From Lucinisca nassula (taxonomy: Eukaryota > Mollusca > Bivalvia > Lucinida > Lucinidae), in the NCBI GenBank assembly GCA_963580285.1, contig OY757011.1, positions 158,444,981 through 158,508,980 on the forward strand: a stretch of 64,000 nt of DNA. Direction: 5' to 3'. Positions within the stretch are counted from its first letter, which is position 1, and every line of letters begins with the position of its first letter. The position numbers and the translations under genes are program-made. Positions 33,662 through 44,207 of the stretch are shown piece by piece. The notes under the pieces were generated by a model, which worked only from the letters and a program-made list of their open reading frames with translations, had not been told where the DNA came from and did no database searches.

Positions 33662-34142
33662 ATTATAGGTTGCTGCGATAGCATGTCCGCATGTGCTAGG
33701 GCATTCTTTCATATTTCCGAAATGGATAATTTTGTGTTGAAATATTTGTAATATTATTCTTGTTTGTGCTCGGGGTATGGGTTGTGAGTGCTCGTTAGAC
33801 CCATCTCGTTGAGGCGGTTCTAACGAGTACGCCAGGCCTGTGTCTTAGGGCAGAGATAGGAAGGATAATGAATACCCCCGTAAATCCCAGTTTCCGTATT
33901 AAATCCCAGTTTCCGTTTATGAGGTGGATTTCAGGGGGGTCTTCATTATACGACATGTTGTTCCTCTTAGTGTAAAAATGTATGATAGTGTAAATTACAA
34001 GCTATAGTGATTTTGATTGTTTATATTCTTGTATAGCATGTTTACTGTATATTATCATGCATGGTTTTGTTTAAGTGGGCCTCAAGGAAGAGTAGCTTGT
34101 AGCTAATTGTGTTACCCACTGAAAATAAAGACTTTATTATTA

Positions 34143-34174
<32 letters not shown>

Positions 34175-34183
34175 ATTATTATC
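33662..34183 (+). mobile_element. 3' UTR and (TTA)n tail of the split retrotransposon
   Basis: Follows the ORF stop. It ends AAGTGGGCCTCAAGGAAGAG, TAGCTTGTAGCTAATTGTG and AAAATAAAGACTTTATTATT, running into (TTA)n to 34183. A GGGCC-rich end with AATAAA-like sequence and a simple-repeat tail is typical of Jockey/L2-like elements. It contains a Fam-B insertion (33772-33960), so this UTR has taken a second transposon. Confidence 0.85.
33772..33960 (+). mobile_element. Fam-B MITE inside the retrotransposon 3' UTR
   Basis: Core GGTTGTGAGTGCTCGTTAGA to GAGGCGGTTCTAACGAGTAC, then GCAGAGATAGGAAGGATAAT and a right arm AAATCCCAGTTTCCGTTTAT. The right arm carries a 20-bp internal duplication (AAATCCCAGTTTCCGT twice). 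Terminal repeats are eroded. Confidence 0.7.
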
Positions 34184-34184
34184 T

Positions 34185-34272
34185 CGTCTATCTCTTTTCC
34201 CCTTTCTCTGGAGACGAAACAATATGACCCACAAGAGTTAACGTATCGTTGAATCCAAAACAGTCAATCAAA
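34185..34272 (+). repeat. Fam-I 3' fragment
   Basis: CGTCTATCTCTTTTCCCCTT, CTGGAGACGAAACAATATGA and GTATCGTTGAATCCAAAACA match the end of Fam-I at 22320-22428 with a degraded tail. Confidence 0.6.
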
Positions 34273-34440
34273 CATAGATTGTGGATGCTCAGTTAGAACC
34301 GCCTCGATGAGACATCCTAACGAGTACCCACTAATTATGTTGTAACAAGAATAAGGAAAATAATTTATACCCACAGAACCCCCGCATTATGTTATTTACA
34401 TTGGGTTTAAAGGGGTTTCCATACCACGGACTTACAGGTA
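34272..34440 (+). mobile_element. Fam-B MITE, partial
   Basis: Core ACATAGATTGTGGATGCTCA to AACGAGTACCCACTAATTAT, followed by AATAATTTATACCCACAGAA and TTGGGTTTAAAGGGGTTTCC. The left arm is missing. Confidence 0.7.
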
Positions 34441-34520
34441 TTAAAGTGATGCAAAAGTACTTTCCCGCTCTGAAGAGCCAGGCGGTCGTCTCACCCCCAT
34501 CCCGAGCAAATTCTTACCCT

Positions 34521-34726
34521 TTAAGGGGAATGGGAACACCGGCAGATTTTCCTCCATTTTTCAAAGGGAGACAACTTTCGGACTTCCTGTTCGCTTTTCT
34601 GTAAGCCGCGGCCCACCTGAAAAAGGGTATACTCTAAAAGTGGTGAAGAGTTGACCCCTATTGACAAGGGAGACAAAAATACTTTTGCAGGGGTTGCCTC
34701 CTTGAAGATGTTCCCATTCCCCTTAA
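34521..34726 (+). mobile_element. Fam-F MITE with TTAA ends
   Basis: TTAAGGGGAATGGGAACA at the left and TGTTCCCATTCCCCTTAA-type (atgttcccattccccttaa) at the right are near-perfect inverted repeats bounded by TTAA. The interior has GGGAGACAACTTTCGGACTT and GGGTATACTCTAAAAGTGG. Copies are at 50738-50916 and 52257-52495. TTAA at both edges is a piggyBac-type signature, but the superfamily is not proven. Confidence 0.8.
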
Positions 34727-35029
34727 GAACAGCCCCTATATAATATGGAAAGAAGTTTATTCATATTTAGATGTTTACTTTTTTTTCCTTTCTTTTTTTT
34801 TTTTTTTTTTTTACCTTTTTCGCAACTATTTTCGCAAAGGCTTTTATTATGCACATGCGTAATATGCGTAATGAGAGCTACGTCTATATTAGAGGCAAGC
34901 TTTTTTAGGTTTTGAGACAGTGCTAGTTTTATATCTTTCCGGGCATGAAATTCCGTGGATTTATTGCATTTTCTCATTTGATTTAAGGCTCTAAAATGAC
35001 ATTAGGAAAACATGTCCCTGTGAAATAAT
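34727..35029. other. No feature beyond a poly(T) run
   Basis: T-rich run at about 34778-34812. Nothing else recognisable. Confidence 0.5.
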
Positions 35030-35262
35030 GGCGTCCAACATGGTGTCAGAAATGAGAAATATTAGTGAAAAATGATATCACCTTCCAACATAGATTGTGG
35101 GTGCTCGTTAGAACCGCCTCAATGAGGCGGTTCTAACGAGTACCCACAATCTATGTTTTTGAGTAAAAGTAAGGCAGATAATGTATACCCCAGTAAACCC
35201 ACTTTTCTCAATATAAAGTGGGGTTTAGGGCGAATTTCGTTTCACGGACTTGTTATCGTGAT
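35030..35262 (+). mobile_element. Fam-B MITE with perfect central palindrome
   Basis: AACATAGATTGTGGGTGCTC, GTTAGAACCGCCTCAATGAG, GCGGTTCTAACGAGTACCCA and CAATCTATGTTT form arms of over 30 bp with only one or two mismatches (35089-35157). The right arm has TATACCCCAGTAAACCCACT and AATATAAAGTGGGGTTTAGG, ending CACGGACTTGTTATCGTGATG. Confidence 0.85.
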
Positions 35263-36111
35263 GAAATGTTTTGTATTTCACACATATTTTTTCTTTGTTT
35301 GTTTAAAGGATAAGTTGTGTATATATTTCTCATTCTGATTCAAGACCCTAATGAAAATGTTTGCGTTTCAACTATCTTTTCCTTTGTTTAGAGGATAAAT
35401 TCTTGAGGATAAATATGCTATGTATAACCTTCGTCTATAGCAGCTCCTTTTCTATCACTAATTGACCGTAAGAATACTTGAAAATAATTTATGTACAAAT
35501 ACATCATTTACGTTCAAGTCCAATTTTCTACAACAAAGGCTTTCAAAGCGACAAAGGGTCAGAACTAAATGTTATCGCGCTGTTTACTCAAAGAATTTTA
35601 CGGTGTTTAAGCAAAGACATTAGGTTATTGTGCGACAGATTTCTACTACATATGGAAGAGCAAAGTGATCGTCAGCTGACATAAAATCAGTATTAGGATG
35701 CAGAAAGAGCTTAACGGGACTCTCATTTGAGATCCATTTTATACCATTTACAAAGAAAATACCATGCTCAGATTTTAGTTCTCCGCGGAGTAATTTACAT
35801 AACAAAGGCAATTGAAGTGCTGCTCCTTGGGGCATTCCTTGAAATTGAGATTTGTATATCCTTGTGTCAACAGTATCCCATTTTTCATGTCTGTGTTAAT
35901 GTAATCCTCTTGAGTTGTAACTTTTGTCTCCGGTACCTTGAATTGACAGAAAATGAGAAAACCATTCACTTCATTCAAACAACGTTTGGTTTTCAAACAT
36001 TTGGGTGTTCGGTCTTTCGTTTCCGTTAGGGCAAACCAAAAATTTATTGGCAAACACAAATCAAAAAGCACTATTTTAAAACAGAAAAACGACGGGCCTC
36101 CATGTCAGTTT
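35263..36111. other. No recognisable feature
   Basis: Overlapping open frames of 71-100 codons at 35620-36071 show no domain that I recognise. No repeat match within the window. Confidence 0.4.
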
Positions 36112-36395
36112 GTTTTTGTTTGTTTGAGTTGAGGTAAACGTCCCCGTCAACACAGTATAGGTCATTTGAAGACGTTGCTTCCAATTTTGTGAGACTTTTA
36201 CCCGACATTGAGATGAAATGACATCTCAAGCCCTGTCGCCCAATGAACCAATAGGGTTTATAAGCATGGACGGTCCGACTCGCACCGCGGTTCCTGAACA
36301 GGCTTAGATCCTCTAAGCGGTTTACCAGTACTAGTGTGCGGACGGTTTCAGCTCTGCGTTGAAGCATCATGCAGCCCATCTATTTCCATGTCAGA
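36112..36395 (-). mobile_element. Fam-C element
   Basis: GTTTGTTTGAGTTGAGGTAA, ACGTCCCCGTCAACACAGTA, CCGACATTGAGATGAAATGA, CCAATAGGGTTTATAAGCAT and GTTTACCAGTACTAGTGTGC, ending GCAGCCCATCTATTTC. Tail-first on the plus strand, so sense is minus. Confidence 0.85.
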
Positions 36396-36612
36396 GCGCT
36401 GAATCTTAATCATTAGGTCTCTCACCGCTATGGTTCGAGCCTGGCTCGGGTCACATGTGAGACGCTAAGTTCTGCAACAGAAGGTTAGGTGGTTTGTCTC
36501 CGGGTACTCCGGTTTTCGCCAACCTTTGATTAACGATTGGCTCTATATGGGTGAAATAATCTTGAAAGGGCCGTCAAACCACATCCCCAGCAAAAAAAAA
36601 AAAAAAAAACCA
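36396..36612 (+). mobile_element. SINE-5-like fragment with poly(A)
   Basis: GGTCACATGTGAGACGCTAA, GTTCTGCAACAGAAGGTTAG, CCGGGTACTCCGGTTTTCGC and CCGTCAAACCACATCCCCAG, then an A run. Related to the antisense fragment at 48575-48730. GGTTCGAGCCTGG near 36432 resembles a B box. Confidence 0.6.
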
Positions 36613-36674
36613 ATGACAAATAAAAAAAAAAAAAACGACACCGATGAAGACTGGACGAAGTAAACTTTCAGCTA

Positions 36675-36697
36675 CTCATAGGGGCTTGAATCATGAA

Positions 36698-36736
<39 letters not shown>

Positions 36737-36785
36737 TTTTTTTTTTTTCTTTTCATTTTTTGTTCATGATTCAAGCCCCTATGAG
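36675..36785. repeat. Inverted repeat with 23-bp arms around an A-run and a T-run
   Basis: CTCATAGGGGCTTGAATCAT at 36675 is matched by ATGATTCAAGCCCCTATGAG ending at 36785. Between them lie long A and then T runs, themselves complementary, so the whole 111 bp can fold as one hairpin. It may be a tiny MITE. Confidence 0.85.
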
Positions 36786-36829
36786 CTACTTCAGAATACA
36801 GCATATTACGAAATAAATTCTAAAATCAA

Positions 36830-36912
36830 CACAACCTGATACCCTAGAATTTCGAAATTGACACCTGCTATATATAAGACGGGAAATTCCATTTAGTGCA
36901 AAATGGGTTATA
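36830..36912. repeat. Fam-D arm fragment
   Basis: CACAACCTGATACCCTAGAA, TTTCGAAATTGACACCTGCT and ATATATAAGACGGGAAATTC match the outer arm of Fam-D at 37780-37850. The hairpin core is absent. Confidence 0.7.
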
Positions 36913-36954
36913 AACGCTATTGTCAGTCATTCTCATTCAACTGCTACATACAGT

Positions 36955-37045
36955 AAAATTCCTACATTAAACCACCTTTGGGAATGTTCAAAAGTGGTCT
37001 TTAAGACCACTTTTGAACAGTCCCAAATGTGGTCTCTCCTTAATG
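36955..37045. repeat. Fam-G-related fragment
   Basis: TACAGTAAAATTCCTACATT, AAACCACCTTTGGGAATGTT and then an inverted AAAAGTGGTCTTTAAGACCACTTTT (27 bp in two halves) resemble Fam-G ends. The region 37046-37629 after it shows nothing supportable. Confidence 0.65.
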
Positions 37046-37629
37046 CACAGACAAAGACAGAAAAACTGAAGCCTCAGAAAATATCTGAGGGTCACTGATG
37101 AGGCTTAATTGGCCGAAACTAGCTAGTCTGGCCCAGAAAACATGTACACTTCATGTGTTCCAGTTCTGTGATGTATTCCTTGCTTCCAAAGGATAGCCCT
37201 TTTATAGAACATATTCTAAATATTCTTTCTAAAACAGCAATTTAATTTAGTTTTAGTTTTAATTTTAGTTGGCTTTAGACAGTGGAATTTCATTGTTTAT
37301 GATAAAATCAGGCACACAGCGCTTGCATTTTAGGCTAGTAAATATCAAATAGGGATGTTGTTATATAACAGTTTGATTGTCGGATTAGTCCTCTTGAAAT
37401 GATGGAAGATAAAGTACATCTGAATGATTCTTCAAGAGCCTACTTTATGCAGGTTCACTTGTTACATGCTACTACTTAGAAATATGGAATCATTTGCGAG
37501 AACGTTTTTATGTTCTGTGTTAGTGTCAAAAGCTTTCTTCCCTGTTCAAGATATCTTGATTTGTTTGGAAAGAAAAAGTCTGTTTTTATAATACTAAACT
37601 TACAAAGTATGCGGATCATAGCAGCAAGT

Positions 37630-37858
37630 CTAACCCATTCAGTACCAGAAACCCCTAAAGGGGTACCTTCGTTGGCAAACAGTGCGGGCCCAGATCAGAC
37701 GCCGCAGAACGCGGCGTCTGATCAGGGCCTACACTGTTTGAAAAAAGTTCAGCCATTCCCCAAATAAATTTTGTAGAAACACAACCTGACACCCCAAATG
37801 TTGAAATTGACTCCTGCAATATATAAGAAGGAAGATTCAATTGGTACAAAAATGGTTA
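37630..37858 (+). mobile_element. Fam-D hairpin MITE, near-complete
   Basis: Ends TAACCCATTCAGTACCAGAA and GGTACAAAAATGGTTAAAA. Core hairpin GCCCAGATCAGACGCCGCAG pairs with GCGGCGTCTGATCAGGGC. Arm CACAACCTGACACCCCAAAT and GCAATATATAAGAAGGAAGA. Confidence 0.85.
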
Positions 37859-37887
37859 AAATAAACAAAATTTGTATGACAGAAACA

Positions 37888-38215
37888 CAGGCGTGGCAGC
37901 CCAGTGGCTAGTGCACTTCCTGTGATGCTACAGGACCCCGGTTCGATTCCCGGCAGCGGTAATAAAATTGTGGTGTCCGAACATGCTCCACTGGCATCAT
38001 TTGCAGGGATGAATGCCACCAAGTGCACCGTCCTTCAGATCGGGACGTTAACTGTACCCCCACCACTGTGCAGGGAGAACCATCCCCTGTGGCAGGTTAA
38101 AGATCATTACAGTGTAGGCTTTCATCCTATAAACCTGGTGTTTATGCAATGTTCATCTGCGAGTAATGGTCAAATATGACCGATCGCAGTATCAGTAGAA
38201 AGAAAGAAAGAAACT
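37888..38215 (+). mobile_element. SINE-4, tRNA-headed, (GAAA)n tail
   Basis: Head GGCGTGGCAGCCCAGTGGCT (A box), then CTGTGATGCTACAGG, and B box GGTTCGATTCCCGGC. The body has CACCGTCCTTCAGATCGGGA, CGTTAACTGTACCCCCACCA and GGTTAAAGATCATTACAG. The tail is AGTAGAAAGAAAGAAAGAAA. The complete head-body-tail arrangement makes this one of the best preserved SINEs in the window. Confidence 0.88.
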
Positions 38216-38244
38216 GAAGTCTTCAAACAAACAAGAAAATCAAA

Positions 38245-38845
38245 TTTTTGGGGGCCGTCATGTGGGACAATTATTATGCACTAAATACCTGTAATTTGGT
38301 GAAGAAGAAGATAAAAATACTGAATCTGAGCAATCCAGGACAAAGGTCAGTAAATGACCTTGATCGGGAATTGATAAACTTCCATTCAGCTGATTGCAAG
38401 TATCATTTCTGATGTCACAAGATACCATGCAACGTTTTGCCTTTTTTCCATACAAATATCTGAGTGACCAGATTTGACCTTGCCGTCAAACAGGTCAATG
38501 TCCACCAAAGGTCATCATTTGAACAAACTTGGTAGGGCCCGAGTCCCCAATGGTGCATGCCAAGTTTCAAGGTCATCGGCCGTTCGGTTCATGAGAAGAA
38601 GATATTTATCATATATGGGCATGGCGGCCATATTGGCCATGTGACCCAGTCCTAACGAACAAACTTTCATTCCCCTTCCCATAGAGGCTCTACATGTAAT
38701 TTGGTTTCAGTTCGCAGAGTAGTTTCAGAGGAGATGTCATTTGAAAATGTTGACGACGCAGATGACGACGACAACGACGACGGACGACGGAACACTACCT
38801 ATACTATAAGCTCCCCGGAGCCTTTGACTCTGGTGAGCTAAAAAC
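38245..38845 (+). repeat. Dispersed repeat ending in (GACGAC)n and GAGCTAAAAA
   Basis: Includes GGTCATCGGCCGTTCGGTTC, CTACATGTAATTTGGTTTCA, TTTCAGAGGAGATGTCATTT and GACGACGCAGATGACGACGA, ending CTCTGGTGAGCTAAAAACAA. Parts match 12420-12510 and, in layout, 5405-5690. Confidence 0.6.
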
Positions 38846-39218
38846 AAATGCTGCGAGCAGCTTTTTCAGAATTCAAAAGTAACTCGCATTTTTGCAGCAA
38901 AATTTTAGCATTTTGCCTTGCTAGCTGACGACATCGTTGGTTTTGAACAAATGAACCTGGGTGTTCGGATATCTTACTTACGAACCTTCAACGAGCTGAT
39001 TTCAATAACCGGTTTTACGGGAAACAAGTACTGGAGAAATGACAATACCATGCATGCCCGCTCAAATCAAAATTATTTGCCCTGTTTTCGTTTGTTAGAA
39101 TCTGTAGTTGTTTATAACGAGTTCGTTATTGGTCAAATGTTAAGTTGCAAAAACACTAGTATTTTGCTACCACTGTGAGCAGCTTTTGAAATGAAAAGGC
39201 TTCTTACACCTGTTTATG
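38846..39218. other. No recognisable feature
   Basis: An 86-codon open frame (38918-39178) lacks any motif that I recognise. Confidence 0.4.
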
Positions 39219-39235
39219 CCCCCCCCCCCCCCCCC
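39219..39235. repeat. Poly(C) run, 17 bases, then poly(A)
   Basis: Homopolymer pair after TGTTTATGC. The flank to 39676 shows nothing supportable. Confidence 0.95.
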
Positions 39236-39676
39236 AAAAAAAAAAAGAGAGAATAATTTAGTTGCCAAAAATTTTAAATAGTAGTTGTTAACTCTGAGCC
39301 TATAGTTTCTAAACTGCCCACTACCAGTCGCAAATCGCCTCCGCTCTTGGTGTGTTGGAGTTCAGAAAGGTTTGGTCCAATACCTTTATGTAAATTACAC
39401 TGTATATGAGCAGAAGGTTTGGTCCAGCATCTCCAGTTTTGATCACAAACAAACAGCAGAGAACTAGGTATAGATCGGATTTGTATAAATATCAACAGGC
39501 CTTTTGAGTTTTAGTAATGCTGGGAATCTCTGATTGGAACTCTGGACAAAATTCCGGAAAAAAATAAAGACACATTTAAATGGGCGTGTATCTCGTAATA
39601 TACCACGAAAGTTGAAGTGCCTGTCCAGCTGTAATATGAACCAGTGCATCACAAAACCTACAAAAGGGCTAATGTG

Positions 39677-39740
39677 ACCAGCGAATGCTCTGATCAGACT
39701 GCGCAGGTGCGCAGTCTGGTCAGAGCCTTCGCTGATCGCA
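39677..39740. repeat. Hairpin: AGCGAATGCTCTGATCAGAC type
   Basis: CAGCGAATGCTCTGATCAGA and CTGCGCAG pair with TGCGCAGTCTGGTCAGAGC and CTTCGCTG. Same core as the hairpin at 3789-3853. Confidence 0.8.
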
Positions 39741-40189
39741 TGTATGTTCAACAGCCTGCGGGTTAAACAAAAAGAGACAGCCGATAAGTTTTACCGTAGT
39801 GGGTGGATGTGCAGGCCGATCAGAGTCTTTGCTTGCCGCACATGTCTTACTGAGCGGTTTGCCGTGTGGTGGATCACTTGTTTCCTACTGACCAGACATG
39901 TTTTTAAGTGCTTTATTATATTGCAGCAAGTCATATTTTATCGCTGTCTTACTGGGAGCTGTCACTGTTCCACTTAAAATGGCACCATTAAAACATTATC
40001 CCATGTTTATGTCTTACCAAGTTCTTAAGCAGATAGCGTAACAAAATTTGTTTAATTTGTCCACAAGTGCTTGCAGACCCTTAATGGACGTCGGTAGGTC
40101 CAGCAGCTAGAATAGCAAAAGAAATTTCATATTGTTCATGCTGCTTTCTCGTTCCACGTTTTGCTCTTTTTATGCTCCAAACTTCGAAA

Positions 40190-40745
40190 AAAAATAGTAG
40201 CGGCATATTGCTTTAGCGTTGTTCGTACGTCCGTCCGTCCTTTCGTCCTTTAATCAGTCCATCCGTCCGTCGCGCACTGCAGAATGTATCATATCTTAGG
40301 AACCATATATGCTAGGGTTCTGAAATTTCATATGTGGACTGCTTATGAAAAAAAGCAGACCCACATTGTTTTATTTTCTTTTCAGTCAGACGTCTGGTTG
40401 CAAAGTTATGGCCCTTTATAGACTTAGGCATTTTTGCATAGGAAAAGCTTGTAAGCAAGATATTTCAAGAACCGCATGGCCTTGGCTCTTGAAATTTTGC
40501 ATGCTGTTTGGAAACAAATGATAGATGGCCTGATTAAATATTGGTATAATGTTATTAAAATTTGACCAAATTATTCCTATTTGTGGTCTCTGGCATTTTG
40601 GCATAGGAAAGAAGCTTGAATCTTGACAGGCTGATAGAGAATGATGAGGAGATGATTTGATATTTTTTTTCAGTTATGGCCCTTTGAATGTTTTGACATT
40701 TAGGGGCAAACATATGGCTGGGGGCATAGTGTTTCACAAACACCA
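40190..40745 (+). repeat. Fam-H-like tandem repeat
   Basis: CGTACGTCCGTCCGTCCTTT start, then diverged units around GCATTTTTGCATAGGAAAAG (40428) and GCATTTTGGCATAGGAAAGA (40594), with GGCCTGATTAAATATTGG between. Distantly like 55500-56110. Confidence 0.6.
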
Positions 40746-41159
40746 TTTCTAGTTCTTAATATTTTCTTTGAGATGGTCTTTAGCATTATACATTTTTTAG
40801 CAATTCGTCGTGTTACAATTATTTTACCGACCTTCAAATGGACACCAAATGCAATAAAACTTCGATGTCTAAGACACCGATAGCTAGCTTACAATGGTTG
40901 ACTCATTCTAGAGAACCGTAATTCCAGATTTCAACAAACTTCCAATATTTTATGGAGATTTTTTATCGTACCTTGGAAATTTATGTTGTGCGTACACATT
41001 AGACGATTCTAGTGAGTTAATGAGTTCATACAACAAACAGTAGAACGTAGATGGCTCGAACAACGATGGCTGGTATACAATGGCTGATTCGAGCACGTTC
41101 TTGAGTCCCTATGGAATTCAGAAAGAATTCAAAAGCAACAAAGCGGAAAAATTAAGGAG

Positions 41160-41265
41160 ATTTTCGATTTTTATCTTGCCAATGTATGCTGTGTGTATGA
41201 GGCGATTCTAATGAATACACACAGCATACGTGTCTATAACATCGAAAATATGTCCGAAACTTAAC
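41160..41265. repeat. Palindromic Fam-B variant (ATGCTGTGTGTAT)
   Basis: ATGTATGCTGTGTGTATGAG pairs with ATGAATACACACAGCATACG, and outer TTTTCGAT pairs with ATCGAAAATA. This is the ACACAC variant of the Fam-B core, also at 60275-60400. Confidence 0.7.
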
Positions 41266-41267
41266 TC

Positions 41268-41530
41268 CTTTATGCCTCCTGGCAGTAACCCTCAGTGACT
41301 CGAACTACGCATGTCTCGAACAGATTTTCGTGGTCCAAAAGTTGGTCTAGCCATTGAAGTTCTGCTGTATCCTCTCTTTTTATAGAAGATCGAAAGGATA
41401 TCCATCCCATAGTAATCCTTGCTATGCCTTCTGGGTTGGTACTATGCGTAACCCTCAGTGACTTGAACTTACTTTGTCTCGAACTTCTAATGATCTCAAA
41501 GATGTTCGAGCCATTGTACATCGACTGTAT
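41268..41530. repeat. Two direct units of a CTCGAAC repeat
   Basis: TATGCCTCCTGGCAGTAACC, CTCAGTGACTCGAACTACGC and TCTCGAACAGATTTTCGTGG recur as TATGCCTTCTGGGTTGGTAC, CTCAGTGACTTGAAC and TCTCGAACTTCTAATGATCT. A further copy lies at 52508-52640. Confidence 0.65.
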
Positions 41531-41589
41531 CTATACTTTAGCCCATAAAATGCCAATCACGACAATTGCCGTCTGCTTTGCCTTCTGCC

Positions 41590-41775
41590 TGTTATCTTAA
41601 AAGCAATCGTTGGCAAACATTGTGGACCCAGATCAGACTGCTCGGAGCAGTCTGATCTGGGCCCACACTCTTTGACAGTATGCAGAAATATTTTTAAAAA
41701 GTTTGCGAAAACATTCAGCAGATGACATAAGCAGACGACATTTTCAGATGTTTTACTCGCGTCTCAAGGGTTAAA
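41590..41775 (+). mobile_element. Fam-D hairpin MITE, diverged
   Basis: GTTGGCAAACATTGTGGACC, core CAGATCAGACTGCTC pairing with GAGCAGTCTGATCTG, then GGCCCACACTCTTTG. Ends CTCAAGGGTTAAA. Confidence 0.75.
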
Positions 41776-42085
41776 AAAGAAGTGAAGGCAGTGATCTTAA
41801 AAAAGAAGTGAAGGCAGTGATCAGGAATCGATACAATTATCTCACACCTCCCATCCAGGACACCAAAGGGAAAGAAACAGGAATATAAAACAACCTCACC
41901 ATAATACCTACGTCACAAGCAGAAACCCAAAAGGACAGTTACTTTCCCACAAAATCAAAAATAAAAAGTGCAAAAGGCGAACTATAACCGTAATAAACCA
42001 CAACAGAAGAACCGCCAGTAAAAAAATAAACATCATTGCGGGAGGTGGGGGCGTGGGGAGGATAGAGCCGTGGGGATGGGGGGAT
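41776..42085 (-). repeat. Fam-A 3' UTR fragment
   Basis: GAAGTGAAGGCAGTGATCAG, GAATCGATACAATTATCTCA and CACCAAAGGGAAAGAAACAG match the end of Fam-A. A 21-bp direct duplication (AAAAAAGAAGTGAAGGCAGT twice) lies at its edge. It continues into a G-rich stretch at 42030-42100. Confidence 0.75.
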
Positions 42086-42106
42086 GGGGGTGGGGGTGCT
42101 TAAATC

Positions 42107-42317
42107 GAGCATTCTGTCATGACAAATTTTAACTGCGCATGCCCAGCCATTCAGAGGGGCCTCGGATATCGCTTTCTGTCTGAAGGTTCCTCTTGATTCT
42201 TGATTGTATGAGCGAGCAGCGAAGGTTCTGGCGAGACGGCGCGGATGCGCAGGCTCGCCTGAACCTTCGCTGCTCGCATAGGCGATAAGTACCAAAATCG
42301 CTTGACGGGGCCCATAT
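42107..42317 (-). mobile_element. Fam-E hairpin MITE, one end missing
   Basis: CTGTCATGACAAATTTTAAC, hairpin GAGCAGCGAAGGTTCTGGCG pairing with CGCCTGAACCTTCGCTGCTC, and the end AAAATCGCTTGACGGGGCCC. The distal terminal repeat is absent. Confidence 0.8.
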
Positions 42318-42396
42318 CATTTCATTTTCAAAAGAAACTGTACTTAGTTCCGATCCGTGGTTTTATAGCATATAGCAGTATAATTAGCTGCAGAAT

Positions 42397-42540
42397 TAAC
42401 CCTTTTTGTGCCAAATGGAATCTTCCTCCTTATATATAGCAGGAGTCCATTTCAAAATTTAGGGGTGTCATGTTGTGTTTACTCAAAATTTATTTGTAAA
42501 ATGACTTTTTGCAAACAGTGTAGGCCCTGATCGCCTAAAT
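42397..42540 (-). mobile_element. Fam-D MITE, truncated in the hairpin
   Basis: Begins TTAACCCTTTTTGTGCCAAA, GGAATCTTCCTCCTTATATA, CATTTCAAAATTTAGGGGTG and GCAAACAGTGTAGGCCCTGA, then stops at the hairpin. The following ~1 kb (42541-43612) shows only an isolated retroposon-like tail (CATGTTAAACCTCAAATCAA and AACAAACAAAC) at 43139-43173. Confidence 0.75.
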
Positions 42541-43612
42541 TATGCCATATAGAATAGTTCGGAAAATGTACATGTGATCGTTTTGCATCTTGAAAATCTG
42601 AAAGAATCCAGCCCTTGATGAAGATCAGATGAAGATCAATTCAATTGACGTTAAGCATTGAAATGCACATTTTAGGTAGCAATGGAAAGGGATTGCGCGA
42701 GTGGAATGCATCTTCATATCTTCACACGCTTGTATGATTCGGCAGATATCGAATGTGGTCCCCGGTTACATCATTCTATATAATAAAGCCACTAAGGACA
42801 CAATGCGCACTACAGATATAAATCTATAAAACAATGTAAAATGCAAATGAAATGGTGATCTTGATACCAAGGTGGTGACACTAAGCCGTGTAATATGAAG
42901 ACCGTTACTCATTAACATGCTGCAGAGAAACTGGTCTATCCAATCTGCGCCAAATGCCTAGGACCGGGGCTTGGAAATCCTGTACTGATGATATGGTACT
43001 GCTCTTGGAATGTGGTGACGTCAATCGAGGGACAGTACCTGTCAGTGTGTTAAAACGTTTAGGTACAGTCCGCCGACAAAAAGATGGCAGTGTCGTAGCT
43101 ATTTTAGCTATTTTAAGCTTTGCTCTGTTCGTAATAAAACATGTTAAACCTCAAATCAAACAAACAAACAAACTATTCCCCGACGGACAGTAAATATAAA
43201 ATGCCTATTTAATATTCTAATATGGGTGGTAAAGATCACTGATGGGGCTGAATGGGCTGAGATATCAGACTTATTTTTCGACTAAATAATTTGAAAACCA
43301 ATATAGATTCCTAGATTCTTATATTCTAAACAGATGGACCGAGTACTGTTTAGACATTTAAAATCATTCAGCCCAACTAGACCCTATATCGTTCTGGATT
43401 GTTGGACAGGATTCATGTGGGAACTTCGCGAAGAAGATGAGATATCCATCGGGCCATCAAATAGGTGAAAACATAGCAATAGAAATAGTTCCAGCAAGAG
43501 CGGAAGCTATTATTGATGTCATCACTGACTTCTGTAACTGGATGTGGACTATTCAAATACATGATCTTAAGACTTCGGTATGAGAAACACTGCTGGCTTC
43601 GCCGTTACGAAA

Positions 43613-43896
43613 CGCAAACACGCCTATACAAATACAATGTAAACTTTACCGCCGAAAAAAGGAAAATTCTAAGCTGAAACGTGTTATTTTTCTTATTTCT
43701 GCACAAAATATAGATTGTGGGCACTCGTTAGTAACGCCTAATCGAGGCAGGATGAGGCGGTTCTAACGGGTACCCACAATCTATAGTTTAGAGCAGAAAT
43801 AAGACAAATAATATTTACCCTTGTAAACCCTGGTTTCACTATATAAAAGTGGAGTTCAAAGGGGTCAAAATTATATAGGCGTGTTTTTTGTGATGG
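43613..43896 (+). mobile_element. Fam-B MITE, near full-length
   Basis: Left end AACGCAAACACGCCTATACA, GCCGAAAAAAGGAAAATTCT, core ATAGATTGTGGGCACTCGTT to GTTCTAACGGGTACCCACAA, GCAGAAATAAGACAAATAAT, TGGTTTCACTATATAAAAGT and right end ATTATATAGGCGTGTTTTTT, GTGATG. The core carries an extra AATCGAGGCAGG insertion. Confidence 0.85.
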
Positions 43897-43992
43897 CCCA
43901 ACACAGTCTGACAGGGCGATGCATGAAGGCATGCCATCAGATCATTTTCAAAATTATGTGCATCAAACTGAAAGATAAATTGTATCGTTTTT

Positions 43993-44172
43993 GTTTGTTT
44001 GATTTGAGGTTTAACGTCCCCGTCAACACTGTACAGGTCATTTTGGAGACGTTGCTTCCAATTTTACCCGACATTGAGATGAAAAGACATCTCAAGCCCT
44101 GTCGCCCAATGAAACCAATAGGGTTTAAGCATGGACGGTCCGACTCGCACCGCTTTGCCTCGGTAGGAAACA
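43993..44172 (-). mobile_element. Fam-C element, truncated
   Basis: TTTGTTTGATTTGAGGTTTA, ACGTCCCCGTCAACACTGTA, CCGACATTGAGATGAAAAGA and CATGGACGGTCCGACTCGCA. It ends at CCGCTTTGCCT, missing the last third. Confidence 0.85.
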
Positions 44173-44207
44173 ATGAAACTTAAAATGGAAGAACATCAGT
44201 GTAAGTT

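Noticed and set aside
35620..36071. Overlapping open frames suggestive of a small gene or RT remnant
   Set aside because: I could not identify any catalytic or structural motif, and the frames overlap on both strands.
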